Of a DNA stretch of 64,000 bases, positions 45,863-58,914 are shown one piece after another. Position 1 is the stretch's first letter. Each line of letters opens with the position of its first letter. Both the position numbers and the translations under genes were made by a program. The DNA is from Litsea cubeba (taxonomy: Eukaryota; Streptophyta; Magnoliopsida; Laurales; Lauraceae). Below the pieces are notes generated by a model. That model searched no databases and was not told where the DNA came from. It saw only the letters and a list, made by a program, of their open reading frames with translations. The DNA lies in contig CM022946.1 of assembly GCA_012931725.1 (NCBI GenBank), positions 134,908,741-134,972,740 of the forward strand. The letters run 5' to 3'.

Positions 45863-48800
45863 TCAAGGGTAGTACCGCTTTAAGAACTTGCCATTGATGG
45901 GCAGCATACATCTGTCACCTTCCATGTTTAGGAGTGCGTATGCGCCATTGGAGAAAACTTTGTCGATGACGTAGGGTCCCTCCCATTTTGGCTCAAATTT
46001 GCCTTTAGACTTGTGAGCGAAGACCATTGGTCTTTTTACCGCAAGAACCAAGTCACTCTTTTTGTAGGCGCGTTGCCTGACCTTTTTATCGAAAGATCCT
46101 GCCATACGTGCTTGGTAAAGTTCAATGCTTTGTTGAGCTTCGAGCCGTTTCTCATCGAGATTGTCCAGCTCATGGAGTCGCAATTTGACATTGCTTTCTT
46201 GAGTCATGTCATTTTGCAAGGATACCCTCAAGGAAGGAATTTGTACTTCCAAGGGCACGACAGCTTCGCATCCATAGACCAAGGAGAATGGTGTGCTATG
46301 GGTTGGTCCTCGAACGGTGGTTCGATAGGCCCACAAAGCTTCAGACATTTTGTCGCTCCAGTCTCTTTTGTGATTAGAGACCATTTTTTTGAGGATTTTG
46401 CAGAGTGTCTTGTTGAAAGCTTCTGCTAACCCGTTTGCTGCCGGATTGTATGGAGTCGAAGGACAGCTTTGGATTTTGTATTTGTCGCAGAACCTGTAGA
46501 ATCGATGATCCCGGAACTGTAGTCCGTTATCATGGACGAATCTTTTGGGTATACCGAAACGACAAATGATGTTGGTGCGCAGGAACTGAAGGACTGATGA
46601 GGTCTTCATTTCGTTAAATGCAAATGCTTCTGACCACTTGGAGAAGTAATCCGTAGCGGCGAAGATGAAGCGATGACCTTTGCTTGAAGGGGGAGAAATA
46701 GGACCTATAATGTCCATACCCCAGGCTTCGAAAGGCCATGAGATCGCTGTAGGATGCAGCCATTCTGGAGGCATGTGAATGTAATCTCCATGAACTTGGC
46801 ATTGTTGGCAGCGCTTAGCAAATTGCATTGCGTCAGCTACCATGGTAGGCCAGTAATATCCTAACCTTTTTATCTGATCATAGAGCTTAGGTCCAGCCTG
46901 ATGAGCTCCACAAAGACCAGCATGAACTTCTTTGAGTGTTTCTTCAGCCTCTTGTTGTGACAAGCAGCGTAGAAGTACTCCGTTGAAGGATTTCCTGTAA
47001 AGGATTTTTGAAGGAATATCCAAATGAAAGCTTGGGGTTCGCCTTTGGATGCTTACCCGTTCTTTTGGATCTTCAGGTAGGATTCCGAACATAATGTAAT
47101 CAATGAACGGATCCCTCCAGTCGCCAATTGAAGTTTGAAGGATTGAAATCCGACTTCCGACCACTTGGTGGCATTCAGCAACTGCTTGGTGTGTGTTAAG
47201 AGGAGGAAGGATTCTCCTTTCGCACACTGTGATTTGCATGTTTTCCCCTTCCTGGATTGCCATGGATGCGGCAAGTCCGGCTAGGGCATCTGCACGTATG
47301 TTTTCACCTCTACGAATGTGGGTGATGTGACAGATGTCAAACTTTTGCAGAAGTGATTGTGCCTTGTTGTAGTAGGGCAACAAATCTGGCTTCCTGACTT
47401 CAAATTTCTGATTCATCTGGTTGACGATCAGTTGAGAGTCTCCAAAGACTTCCAGCATGGTGATACCGGATTCAATGGCGAGTTCCAATCCTAAGATCAG
47501 AGCTTGATATTCAGCTGCATTGTTTGTGCATGGTTCCAGTAGCGAGAAAGCGTGTGGAATCATGTATTTGTCGGGGCTAACAAAAAGGATGCCAACTCCC
47601 GAGATCAGCTGTCTTTTTTCATTTGTCCTGGTTGCACCGTCAAAGTACATATCCCAGGAGGCACTTTGTGAGAAAGTCTCCACATTGTAGACTGATTCGT
47701 CTGGGAGATCATCTCTGAGTGGAGAATCTTTAGGCAATGGATGCTCTGCGAGGAAGTCCGCTAGAGCTTGCCCTTTGATTGCTTTTTGTGGTACATACCT
47801 AATATCAAATTGTGACAGAAGGATGGACCATTTTGCCAGTCGAGCATTGAGAGAACCTGCCTTTGTGACAAGGACCTTCAAGAGGTTGACCCTCGAGACC
47901 AGGTAGACTGTGTTGGAAAGCAAGTAGTGACGCAGCTTTTGTACAGCGAACATCACTGCAAGACATTCTTTTTCGACTGGAGAGTAGCGATGCTCTGCAC
48001 CTACTAGCATGCGGCTGAGGTAATATAGAGCAGCTTCTTTTCTTTGATCATTTTTTTGCGCAAGCAGAGCTCCCAGAGAGTGATCAAGGGCTCTTGTGTA
48101 CAAGATGAATGGTTTTCCAGTGGTAGGAGCAGCTAACACTGGAGGTTTTGTCAGGTATGACTTGATGTCTTGGAAAGCAGCTTCACAGTCAGCATCCCAG
48201 ACAAAGTTTACACCTTTTTTCATCAATCGGGAGAATGGACGGCATTTCCCCGAAAGATTGGAGATGAACCGTCTGATGTAGGCTAATCTCCCTTGAAGCC
48301 CTTTGAGTTCTCTCAAGGTTCTTGGAGAGGGCATTTCTAGAATGGCTTTGACTTTTATGGGGTCAAGCTCTATTCCAGCTTTCCGAACTAAAAATCCGAG
48401 GAACTTACCCGACGAGACGCCGAAGAAGCATTTCAATGGATTCATTCGCAGTTTGTGTTTGCGAAGCCGGAGGAAGACTTCTCGAAGGTTTTCGAGATGA
48501 TCTTCTTTTCTTTTGCTTTTGACGGCGAGGTCATCAACGTAACATTCAACCGTCTTGTGCTGCATATCTTGGAATATTTTCATCATAGCCCTCTGATATG
48601 TGGCACCAGCATTCTTCAGACCAAATGGCATGACAGTGTAACAATACACGCCAAATGGGGTTCGAAAGGATGTATGTTTTTCATCCTCAGGATGCATCTT
48701 TATCTGATTGTAGCCAGAGAAACCATCCATGAATGTCATTCGCTCGAATCCACAGGTATTATCAATCATTACCTCTGGTATGGGGAGCGGAAATTCATCT

Positions 48801-51800
48801 TTTGGGCATGCGCCATTCAGGTCTCTATAATCAATACAGACCCTGATCTGCCCATTTTTCTTTGTCACGGGGACAATGTTGGCCAACCATTCAGGATGTT
48901 GTTCCTCACGGATGAAGCCGACGCTTTTGAGTTTTTGAACTTCTTGTTCAATTTTATCCATCACATCTGGACGGAATCTTCTTTGGCCTTGCTTGACAGG
49001 CTTGATGTCTTCTTGAAGATTGAGTTTGTGAACTGCTATTTTGGGGTCTAAGCCTGGCATTTCAGCGTAAGACCATGCAAAGCAATCAACGAACTCACGA
49101 AGAAAGGCGATATACTCGGGTAACTCGTCATCCTTTATATTCTTGCTTATGAATACAGGACGTGGGTTATCTGGTGTTCCCAAGTCTATCTTTTGAACAT
49201 GATCTTCTGTTGGAAGGTTCGAAGGTGGTTCCTCCACAATATTTTCGGAGGCTTCCAGCTCAACGAAACCTTCTGGGGTTTCAAGGGCATTTCCAGACCA
49301 AGGTTTTGTTCCTTTCCACGGGTCTTCTTGATCGGTAATTTTCCCAAGGCTTACTATGAGATGATCCCAATCGCCTGTTGAAACCGAGTCGAAGTAGGCT
49401 ACTTCTTTTGGAGATGAGGGTTCTTCTGGGTCAGAAGTCCACACGTCTGTGCCATCGGACAACTCCTCTTCATTTTCGGAGAAATCGTGCCAATTGGATG
49501 AGCTTCCTGGATCTTTGTCAGGTGACTCATCAAAGAGATATCCAGGGAGATCGATGTCTTCATGGATTTGTGATGTTGAGGCTTGGTCAGTATATTGACT
49601 TTTAAGCCTTTGTGTCAACTGTCTCAAGGGAGTGTCAGGATCATACCCTAACCCGTGTGAAGACTTTTCTACATAGCCGTAGAGTCTCCAATCTTCCAGC
49701 TGGCTTTTGGTCAAGACGGGCCCCAATGGCGTGAGAATACCGCGTCCTTCTCCCAAACCGACTGGGTTTTGAGCGTCATAGCCCATTTTCTTCATAATAG
49801 CTTGTGCCACAGAACTGTATAAGGATAGTTGAGGCGTACCTTTATTTTGGAAAGGTTCAAGCATGGAGTTTGATGAAGAAGCATCCGATCTATGGAAGAA
49901 GATCGGTTTTTCCTTTGCTGAAGTTGCTGGAACAACGAAGGAAGCTGACGTAGGATCTTCTATGTCAGAAGTTGTCTCCATTGGAGTAAGAGCAGGCTGA
50001 ACTTGCTGAGTGTCAGCTTGGCTTGACGATGTGTCGTCTTCTGGCTCTGAATCCGAGTCCGTGTCTTGCATGATAGACACGAAAGAGACAACAAATTTGC
50101 CCCCAGGCTTTTGTTTTGCCTTTTTCACTTTAGTTGTGATGACCAAAGGCTTTGAAGATTTGAGGGAGATGATGAAGGGAGTTTGCATGCTCTCTTCAGA
50201 TTTACCGGATGGTTTGTTTTCTTCCGGTGATTGTTGAGGAGCTTTGCCTTTATCTTTCTGGAGATTTTCGGCAAAGGATGCTGTATGCTTCTCCTCTTCT
50301 TCTTTTTCACCTTCATACATCTGTGAGTCTGCGAAGTGGACTTCTTTACCTTTGAAGGGTTTTCTGTCCGCAAAGACTCGATGTATCATGCCGTCGTCGC
50401 CAACAAACTTGATGCATTGATGTAGAGTTGAAGGGACAACACCATTCTCATGGATCCAAGGGCGTCCGAGAAGGATGTTGTAGCATGAAGGGGTCTTTAT
50501 TGCATACACTGTGACCTCAGAGATAAGATCACCTATCTGCAATTTGAACCTGATTTTGCCGATAGGCCTTTGAGTACTCCCATCGTATCCAAAGATAGAT
50601 ACAGATGTGTGGCTCAGTTTGCTGGGTGGGATACCCAACTCTTCAAGAGCCGATGTGGAGATAAGGTTGAGTGCAGAACCTGGGTCGATCTGAACTCTAT
50701 GCATAGGCATTTCCTTGATATACCCTGTGAAGTACAGGGGTCGGTTATGCCTGGTTTCGCCAAGTAGGAGGTCATCCTTTGTGAAGGCGATGGTTGCACT
50801 GGCTGCTTTTTTAACCGAGAGGCATTCAATGCATGATCCCTCAGTTTTCTTCTTTTCTCCCTTTGAGGAGGCTTCTGAGTTTTTGACCCGGTAATCCATT
50901 TCAATTTGGAGGACTTGCGGGGCATGTTTGTCGACATCCTCATTCAGCTTTTGTAATTCCGAAATGAGATTATCACGAGTGTGCGGAGACATTCGCAACA
51001 AATCTAGGATGTGCAGACGTGCAGGTATGTGCTTGAAGTGTTCAATCAAGTCATACTTGAAAGCCTCCTTAGGGCCTGCATGTTCATCATTGTTGCCACT
51101 AGGGGCGCTTACAACATCTTTTCCCGAAGGATTTACATATGTAAAGGAAGATTGGTTGTAATTTTTGTGGTAGTCCCGGCCAGAGCGGGTGCCTCTACCA
51201 ACTTCGAGAGCTTCTTGAGAAGGGTCTTCGTTTGGAAGATTGTCTTCAGGATCAAGAGGCTGTCGTTTTTCATTTGCTGAGGATGCATCAGCAGCAGAGT
51301 TACCATCCTCAGTGATTGTGTTGCATGGAGCATTTTCCGGGAACAAGTCCTGAACAGCATCCAGCAATCTTTCTTCTTCGTTGACTAATTCATCGTCCCA
51401 AGCATCAATGGCTGGGAATTCTTCAGTCAGGAAGGGTGTGAACTTTGAAGTCACAGTCTCAGGAGAAGAAACCTGAGAGGGTGTCATCTCAGTGAAAGTC
51501 ACGTGAGACGAGGTGGCTCCAGAAGATATATTGCTAGGCGTCGCCGGAGTGTAAGTGCTCTCATCAGACGATGCTTCGGAAGAGCTATAATCCCGAATTA
51601 TCACATTACAGGAAGCTCTGACGGGAGACGTTGCCTGATCGGAGTCAGACTCATCCTCGGATGTGAGAGGATCGTCTATCCAGCAATTTTCTCCATTTTC
51701 AGGAGTTAAGGGAGGATGTACCTGGTGGTCTTCAGGGACTTCAGGCTCTGGATTGCGAGGAGGCTCGTTGACGCGTTCTTGCTCTTGTTCTAGAGCGAGT

Positions 51801-51973
51801 CGCTGCAAGATCCTTGCATATTCTTCAAGATCAGGTATGGGAGCCGGATCTTCTTCTTCATCATCTCTTTGTGGCTCAACATTGTTGATTTCCACTGGAG
51901 TGATGAGAGGTGCTGGGTCAGCAGCATTTTCTTGTACAGCTTCTTGGTCTTCTTCATCATCAGACCAGGATCC
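45863..51973 (-). pseudogene. Protease, G-patch, RT, two RNase H and integrase of Tat-B (open part of gag-pol)
   Basis: An uninterrupted minus-strand frame of about 2,036 codons ending at the stop 45865-45863. In order: acidic linker; retropepsin with IDPGSALNLIS and ILLGRPW; spacer with G-patch-like MKKMGYDAQNPVGLGEGRGI; RT with FMDGFSGYNQI and YVDD (48541-48530); a first RNase H lacking the usual TDAS; a second RNase H with YFDG, NNAAEYQA and FGDSQL; integrase HHCC zinc module, WGMDIIGP, HDNGLQF (P to L relative to Tat-A), the GLAEAFNK Glu, and the GPY module. All catalytic residues I can identify in RT, second RNase H and integrase are present. It starts directly after a nonsense codon at 51974-51976, so it is not reached from gag by normal translation. 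Confidence 0.92.
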
Positions 51974-51976
51974 TTA

Positions 51977-52825
51977 TGGCTGTAGGGGGTTATACCAGAT
52001 TACTGGCATAAGATGAGACTCAGGAACCCATTCTTCATCGGAGAGATATTCTCCTGTTTCAAGGGACTCCTCCCACTCATCTGTGTAGTTGGATTCGAAT
52101 CCATCATCGGTGTCGCTGGACTCGTATCCATCAATGGAGAATCCAACTACCGAATTGCAAGAGTATGATGCCTCCTGCATGGCTTCTTTGAATTGAGGTG
52201 GCATGAAATCACTGAGAGTGAATTTCCTTACCCCCTTTGAAGTCTCTGGAAGGGATGTTTTTGTTACCTCCAGTGAAGCGGTAGAGGAAGCCTCTGCCTT
52301 TTCTTTGACCTCTAGTTTTGGCTGGGTCTTCTCTTGCCGTTTGAGCTTGAGGAGATGTTTCCTAGCCTGCCTTCGCTGTTGAGCTGTAGGCTTTGTTTTC
52401 ACGACCTCCCAATTTTCATCTTCCAGGAGATCGGGATGTACCCATATCGGTTGTCCGTCTGGTGTCGGGTAAGGAACCAGTTGCTCGGACGCTTGGATTG
52501 AGTTTATCACCTTGAAGGAAGTAGTGATCTTCTTTTTCGGTGATCTTGATGTTTGTCCACATGTCACCATGTTGACGGAGGCAGACCCATAGTTTTTGTC
52601 AAAGGTGATGACTCTGTTTTTCCACATCTCATTTATTTTCTCTCTCACAACGAAGCATTGATTGAGAGGATGCGAGATCATCTGGTGATATGGACAGTAC
52701 CGAGGATCGTTGGTTTTGCCAACATCACCCGGTCTTTTTGGTTCAGGCAAGGTGAGCTTGCCGTTTGCCACAAGAGCCCCGAAGATTTCATCAACATCTT
52801 CATCAAACGGGTATTTCTTCTCTAC
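51977..52825 (-). pseudogene. Gag C-terminus and linker of Tat-B, between two nonsense codons
   Basis: In frame with both neighbours. Contains the zinc-binding CPYHQMISHPLNQC segment and the basic-to-acidic linker, up to TAA at 51974-51976 where Tat-A has CAA. Both stops in Tat-B are C-to-T changes on the coding strand. At the site where Tat-A has an extra A (5207-5211), Tat-B keeps frame. Confidence 0.85.
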
Positions 52826-54919
52826 TCATTCTTTGAAGGCATCAGAGAGTTCAGGTTTCTTACCAACAGCTTTGTTTTCAGCTTTCTTTGGTGGCTGAGG
52901 AGCTGACTTGGTATGCACATTGAGGACCTCTTTTTTCTTTGGTTTAGAGGTTGCAACGGTGGTTGGCTCTTTTCTTGATGATTTCCGACTGTTGAGGTCT
53001 TTAATCACCGTTTCAGCTTCCATGGAAGCTTCTAGGAGTTCTCCCAGGTTTTTTGATTTGTTGCCGATGATCATGGAGCGGATTCTGGCTCTCATGTTGT
53101 TTCGGCAGATGTCGACTAGCGACGCTTGTGCCAATACATCAGAGCATTTGTATGCCATTGCTATCCACTTGTGAATGAACTCATATGTTGATTCATTCTC
53201 CCCCTGTTTTAGGCTGCACAGCTGAGCCATAGTAGCGGGGTGATCTTCACCTTTGAAGTGAGTCAGGAAGCGTGTCTCTAGCATGGCCCAGTTTTGGATT
53301 GAGTCCTCCGGCAGAGTGGAGTACCAATCGAAGGCCGTACCTTTTAGGGTACTTGCAAAGAGGCGGATCTTGAGTGCATCTTGATCCGCGATAGCTCCCG
53401 TCAGGATCTTGAAGTGGATGACGTGCTGTCTGGCTGATCCTTTCCCCGTATATGTTTGGAGAGTAGGATGCTTGAATTTGGTGGGGAACGGGACCGAGTC
53501 CATCCATAAGGGATATGGTGGTTTGATTCCATGCTCCTTGAGTATATCCTCTTCTTTTGCTTTGGCGAGGATACCGTCTACGTCCTTTTTGGTTAGGGCG
53601 CGTGACTCATTTTCTTCTCTATTTACCTCGTCGTCTTGATGATTCGGAGGAGGTTCATTGTTCGCCTGATTTTGGAAGGCGAGGAGAAGGTTTTCCATCA
53701 GAGTTTCAATCCTCTGCTGGCCCTGTTCCAACTGCTGGATGCGGGTGATCGCATCTTCTGGAGGTGGATTGCGGGGTGGTGGCTCAGAATTTGTAGCCAA
53801 GACATTCATCCTTCGTGATTCGAACGAAGAAACTGTCCTGGTGACTGAGCTGGGGCTCATTCTTTTTGAAGAGGAGCTTGAGGAAGGATCACTCTGCTGT
53901 CCTTTGCTTGAAGGAGCATGGGATTCTTCTGAATGTCTTCTTGTCCTGGAGACACTGCGGGTCATCGGACGTCGGACATGGATTTTTGTTGCTGATTTTT
54001 TGCGCCTTCTGGTTTTTCCAACCATATGGACGGCAGCAACTTGGTTGGGTCTTTCTTTTTCGACCCATTTGGGAGAGACTTGAAGTGTGGGAGGCTGGGT
54101 CCTTTGCTTCTCTAGTCTCTTTTGTCGGTACGACGCGCGGCGGCGTATACGACGAGCAATTTGAGCTTCGGTCAGCTCTGACTGGGCTTTGACAATGAAG
54201 GATGTGCTCCCTCGGGCGCAGCAGCCGAGCCTGTCTTCTTTGTAGCTGGGCAAGGACAGGATGCGAACCCTATCCTTCGCCAGTTGCAGCGAAGCTTTGA
54301 ATTTTTGAAGTTCGGCCCCTGTAGAGATGAAGGGTCGAACTGCAGGTTTGTAGGCCTTAGCAGGTGCTTGTAGAGGCCTTGTGATGCATGACTTGATTTT
54401 GGGCTTGTAGGAACAAGCCGGCTCATGCTGGGATGACTTGGAAGTCGAGTTGGAGATGGGTCTCTCCTCTTTCATGTAGGCAAGAGGATAGAACTGGTTC
54501 TCCTTGAGTGGGGCCAGGAATGCTGGCTTAGTGGATGTCTGGGACCTTCTCTGTTTTGGTGAAGGTCTTGGGGACCAAGTCTTGGAGTAGACCTGGTTGT
54601 TTGCAGGTTGAGGCTTCGTGGGGCTGCCACGGGTTTCAGGCCTTCTGGTGCTCGCCTTTGGTGTCACGGTAGTGACACGTTGAGAGGCGAGTTTCTGCTT
54701 CTTGGAGGGAGCAGTTTGTTCCTCAGGAAGTGGGAATGGTCCCAGCGTCCCAAAGACGATAGTCCGGGGAGTCGAGGTCGACCCGGAGTTCAGAGAGTTG
54801 CCGAGGGAGTTGACACTTCGGCAGCTGATTGGGCGCTTGTAGGTGCGCGTGGTTTGCTTCTGTTGAAGCATGAGTTGGTGCTTGTTTTCGTCGAAAGTAA
54901 TGGTTAGTGAAGCTGCCAT
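52826..54919 (-). pseudogene. gag of Tat-B, ended by a nonsense codon
   Basis: Starts at ATG 54919-54917 (MAASLTITF), in frame with an earlier ATG at 54955 that lies upstream of the candidate splice acceptor. Basic N-terminal half, then the gag core with AFDWYSTLP and NESTYEFIHKW. Ends at TGA 52828-52826 (codon CGA in Tat-A). The whole gag-pol frame 54919-45863 is 3,019 codons with no frameshift, the best evidence that the family encodes one long polyprotein. Confidence 0.88.
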
Positions 54920-54982
54920 TGTTAGTTTTCGAAAATTTCTGAAACAAGACCACATCCATTAGTAATCACAAGAATATAATGA

Positions 54983-55333
54983 TCATAAATGGGAAGTTCT
55001 ATGGTTTCGTCTTTTCAAATTGCCCGAGGTAGATGACCCAAGCAATATGAGGAAGGCAAAATGCCATAGAAGGTATAATTGTTCTGATCGCAGGTATGGT
55101 AAGCCCGGAATGGGCATCCCAGTGACTGCTAGAAGCAATTGTGAACTTAAATTCGACTTATCGAGAAGCAGAGCTTGCTCGAGGTAAGAAGAATATAAAG
55201 TTGGAGTTACAGATGTGCCGGTCGCAATACAGTAGACCCTGAAAGGGCGTACTAGTATCGCTAGACACAAATGTTTTGAGACCGCATCCATGAGATGAGA
55301 TTCTCTGTTTTGAAAGGTCAAGATTGGATTCAT
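54983..55333 (-). CDS. Small open frame in the Tat-B leader, coding status doubtful
   Basis: Counterpart of 2378-2728 and also open for 116 codons, with a handful of substitutions (for example I to M and P to L). No domain recognised, and it may be untranslated leader. Confidence 0.2.
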   Translation of the reverse strand: MNPILTFQNRESHLMDAVSKHLCLAILVRPFRVYCIATGTSVTPTLYSSYLEQALLLDKSNLSSQLLLAVTGMPIPGLPYLRSEQLYLLWHFAFLILLGSSTSGNLKRRNHRTSHL

Positions 55334-55339
55334 CAAAGA

Positions 55340-56310
55340 GAGCAGATGGTATTCCGATCTGAACACGGGCTCAGCGTTTTCCGCGAGCGCCAGTGCTCAG
55401 AAAGAAATGAACCATAATTTCTCGGATCTGAATCTAAAGATGACGAGTTTTTTTTTTTTGAAAAGTCAATATCGGGTTTATCAAAGAGAGCAAAAGGCAT
55501 TCCAATCTGAACACGGTCTCAACGATTTCCGTGAGCGCCAGTGCTCAGAAAGGAGAAGACCAAGATTTCTCCAATCTAAACCCAAAATGACGGAAGTTTT
55601 TTTTTTTTTTGAAGATTTTGAAGATTTTTTTTTTTTGTTTAAATCTTTTTTTTAATTTTTTTTTATTTTCTATATATTTTTTTTTTTAAGATTTTTTTTT
55701 TGAAAAAAATTTTTATTTTTTATTTTTTATTTTAAAATTTTTATTTTTATTTTTTTAAAAAAAAAATTTTTTTTATTTAAAAGACGAGAGTACATAGGCC
55801 TCCTAACCCGGTCTTATGAAATCTTGATTGATAGAATTGCCCCCAGGTAAGGGTAGGATTACTTAATGAACCCGTTTGGAGGACCCTTGCCTAGAACAGT
55901 CAAGCTGTCTCCACACTCTGGACAAGGCTTTTCTTTGAATCAACCATGATCAAAGAACACAGTTGGTTTAACCTTAGTGGTCTATGTCTTTTTTTTATAT
56001 ATATATATATTTTTTTTATTTTAATGAACTCATCGAAGAGAAACAATGGCCCAATCCCCGATCCGAACACGGTCTCAACGATTTCCGTGAGCGCCAGTGC
56101 CCAGAAGGGAAAGGATCAAAGTTTCTCAATTTTGAATCCAAACTGAAAATTTTGATTTTTTTTTTTTGTGTTTTTTTTTTTTTTTTTAGATCTTTAATGA
56201 ACTCATCGAAGAGAAACAATGGCCCAATCCCCGATCCGAACACGGTCTCAACGATTTCCGTGAGCGCCAGTGCCCAGAAGGGAGAGGAACAAAGTTTCTC
56301 AATTTTGAAT
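55340..56310 (-). repeat. Leader repeats of Tat-B
   Basis: Two diverged units (about 55340-55450 and 55470-55590) and two closely similar units (about 56023-56130 and 56195-56310), separated by T-rich low complexity (55590-55780) and a shared spacer (55785-55990). Tat-A has three of the second type. Here the core reads CGATTTCCGTGAGCGCCAG, while Tat-A has CATTTCTGCAAGCGCGATG at the same place, so the unit sequences have diverged more than the coding regions. Confidence 0.75.
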
Positions 56311-56557
56311 CCAAAATGAAAAATCTGATTTTTTTTTGTTTTAAAATTTTTTTTTTTTTGAAAAGAGAAAGAGTGGAAATAAATTCAAAGAATTGGAAAT
56401 TTCCAAACAAAAATCTCATCTCATTTTTTTAGATGCGGAATTCAACATAGGCCACCAATTATAAAGTAGCCAAAGAATCGAGAAAAGAAATATAAGCATA
56501 GAGCAAAATATATGATATGCAAATATTTCATTTCTAGCATCGTGTTCTCAAATAAAT

Positions 56558-56577
56558 GAGTCCCACCGGGTGTGCCA
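56558..56577 (-). other. Primer binding site of Tat-B (likely)
   Basis: TGGCACACCCGGTGGGACTC on the minus strand, three bases (AGC) after the LTR end. tRNA not identified. Confidence 0.6.
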
Positions 56578-56580
56578 GCT

Positions 56581-58909
56581 TGATGGACCGCGCCCCGGAT
56601 GCTCGGGTTCCTACCGAGGTCGGCGGACGTGGGAGTCCGTTTGGTTCCGACCCTTTCGTAACCGGGGGGCAAGGGGCGTGCATCAACATTTCTTTTTTTT
56701 GTGGGTGTGCCAGATTTTCTATTTTTACTTGGAATTGCAAGTGGTGATCCGGAGATCAACCTTCGCAAGTAAAAAGGAAATCAACTTCTTTCAAGTTTTC
56801 CATTGCACATATATTTAAGAAAAGAGACATTTTCTTGATTTGCCGTGAAAGGCGATTTTTTTGGCATTTATAGCCGATTTTGGCGTTTATAGCCAATTTT
56901 TGGTGTTTATAGCCGATTTTGGCGTTTATAGCCGATTTACAATCCTTATCAACAATGAAAGACAAGAATTGTGATTTTTTTCTCTTTTGAAAAAAATACA
57001 AACTACAATGAAAAGCAAGAAAAGGAGGATCTAACTTCTCAGGAGATTGTGGGGGACCCGTTTAGATTGACGGTCGCAAGCCATATGTGGGCTTCGCCAT
57101 CATCCATGCAGATGAGAACAGAGGATGCTATTGATTCGCTTGGCTTGGCTATAACCTCAGGTTTTTAGAAGACAAAGACCAAAAGGAGGTCCTATATCCA
57201 ATAAAAAGCCGAGTAGACGGGCTGAAAAGCCACATCTAAGCCATTGGAGGCAGGAAGAGAAGGCAAGGACCTTGGGGGGGGGGTACCCCCCAAGGGACTT
57301 TTGTCACATTGTTGCGGTGGCCGGTGTAGAACTTCCGCAGAGTTTTCTCTCTTTTTCCTTTCTCTGGATTTCTGTGCTTCTGTCTGTGCTTTTTTCTCTG
57401 ATGTTTCTGATGCTCTATGATGTGCTTTCTTCTTGGAGAGCCCTCCTATTTATAGGCTTTTAGGTAGCCTTTTAGGTGGGTTTATGGGCTTTTATTGTCA
57501 TTAAGCCGCATAATGGGAGGAGTTACAAAATTGAATTGTTTATTTTGTAACTCCTTTTTCTTGGCTTCTGATTGGCCGGAGGAGATTGAGGGCATTTAAT
57601 CGCCTTTAATCGCCATGATGGGAGGAGTTTCATGGGTTAAATGCCATGAATCTCTTGACTTGTAACTCCCGAATGCTTGCTTCTGATTGGGCCGTCCAAA
57701 GAAATGGATTAATGACTGTAATAAAGCTAGTCAATTAATCGCATTAAGTGGTCGCCGAGCAGCTGAAGAGTCGCGGGCCGTGACACGTCTTTTGGGATTC
57801 TTCTGTCGATGATCATCGATGGATCTTCATGTAGATCGACATCAGATGATCATGTAATTTCAGGTGTTTGTTGCCAACAGCGGGTCGGTGCCATCTGTCC
57901 TGTCGATTTCTCGATCGGTCGGGTAGAAAGCACACTTTTTTTGGTTGACCGGGTGGCGATCAATATTGTTTTCGATACTTTTGATGATTGACCCGTGTTT
58001 TGGACGGATGTCAGAGGACTTGGTGTCTCAAAAGCATGAATTTTGGAAAGTACCAGAGGCTGGGCTCTTCGAGTCGCGAAAAAAACGGCGAAAATCGGGG
58101 TTTCCGGGGCCTTCCCGGCGACCCCGGGTTCCAAGGTCGCCGGCGACCCTGGCCCAGGGTCGCAGGGGTCTGCGACCCTGGGGGGTTTTTCCCCCTTTCG
58201 TGTCCCGTTTTGTGTCCGTTTTTTGCTGTTTTTCGATTCTTTTTTCTTCTGTACTTTTCCTTGACATTTTGACCATTTATTGGCCTAATTTCTTTGTAGG
58301 AAACCTGATGAGAATCCTTGCATTTTATTTTGCAAAGTTTCCAATTTCCTGAGAAAGCCGAAGACTTTGTCGCGCAGAGCTGCCGATTTTCCGTCAGAAG
58401 CTGAAACTGGGTCAAACGATGTCGGAATGACCTGAAATTTGGTGTGAAGCCTCCTGAGCAATAAATAAGACCAACCATAGGCTTTTATTTGAGTTTTGAA
58501 GCCGTTTGGGGTCCTATCACCTGTATACTTGCTTTTTGTAGCGATGAAGATGTCGCGGTTTGATGTGCGGTCAACCGATGTCCGATTGACTTGAAATTTG
58601 ACAGGGAACCTATTGGAGTCATTTTAAGATAATCCATAGGCTCTGTCTTGGAAACCATGGTCCCGGAGAGCTTTGCCGCCGAGAGCTCCTTTTCGGCTGT
58701 CGGAGAAGCGAAGTTAGGCCAAATGATTTTGAAATGGCCCGAAACTTCTTGTGTACTCCTCTTTTGGTTGTCTGGAAGAATCTTGCAGTTTTTGTTTGAT
58801 TCTGACAAGATTTGATTTTTGGAAGCAGCATTGCCTATTTATGGCAGGTTGCGACTTCATGTAGCTCTTTGGATCTTGAAAAGGCAAAGTGACATTTTTG
58901 GTGTCAACA
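56581..58909 (-). repeat. 5' LTR of Tat-B, 2,329 bp
   Basis: From TGTTGACACC (58909) to GGTCCATCA (56581) on the minus strand, with the TATA box at 57454-57447. Near identical to 35919-38243. Confidence 0.95.
57447..57454 (-). promoter_or_regulatory. TATA box of Tat-B 5' LTR
   Basis: TATAAATA on the minus strand. This is the copy that would drive the genomic transcript. Confidence 0.65.
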
Positions 58910-58914
58910 AAGAC
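58910..58914. repeat. Target site duplication AAGAC (right of Tat-B)
   Basis: Matches 35914-35918. Confidence 0.92.

Larger units (their letters stand above)
35919..58909 (-). mobile_element. Tat-B: complete 22,991-bp Ty3/gypsy (Tat-type) element
   Basis: A full copy of the same family as Tat-A in opposite orientation: 5' LTR 56581-58909, primer site, leader, gag-pol, tandem repeats, opposite-strand gene, polypurine tract, 3' LTR 35919-38243, flanked by AAGAC. The LTRs differ by roughly 14 substitutions and a few one-base indels over 2,325 bases (hand count, about 0.6 percent). Gag-pol is a single frame broken only by two in-frame nonsense codons. It is inserted in a Tekay-like LTR. Confidence 0.95.
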
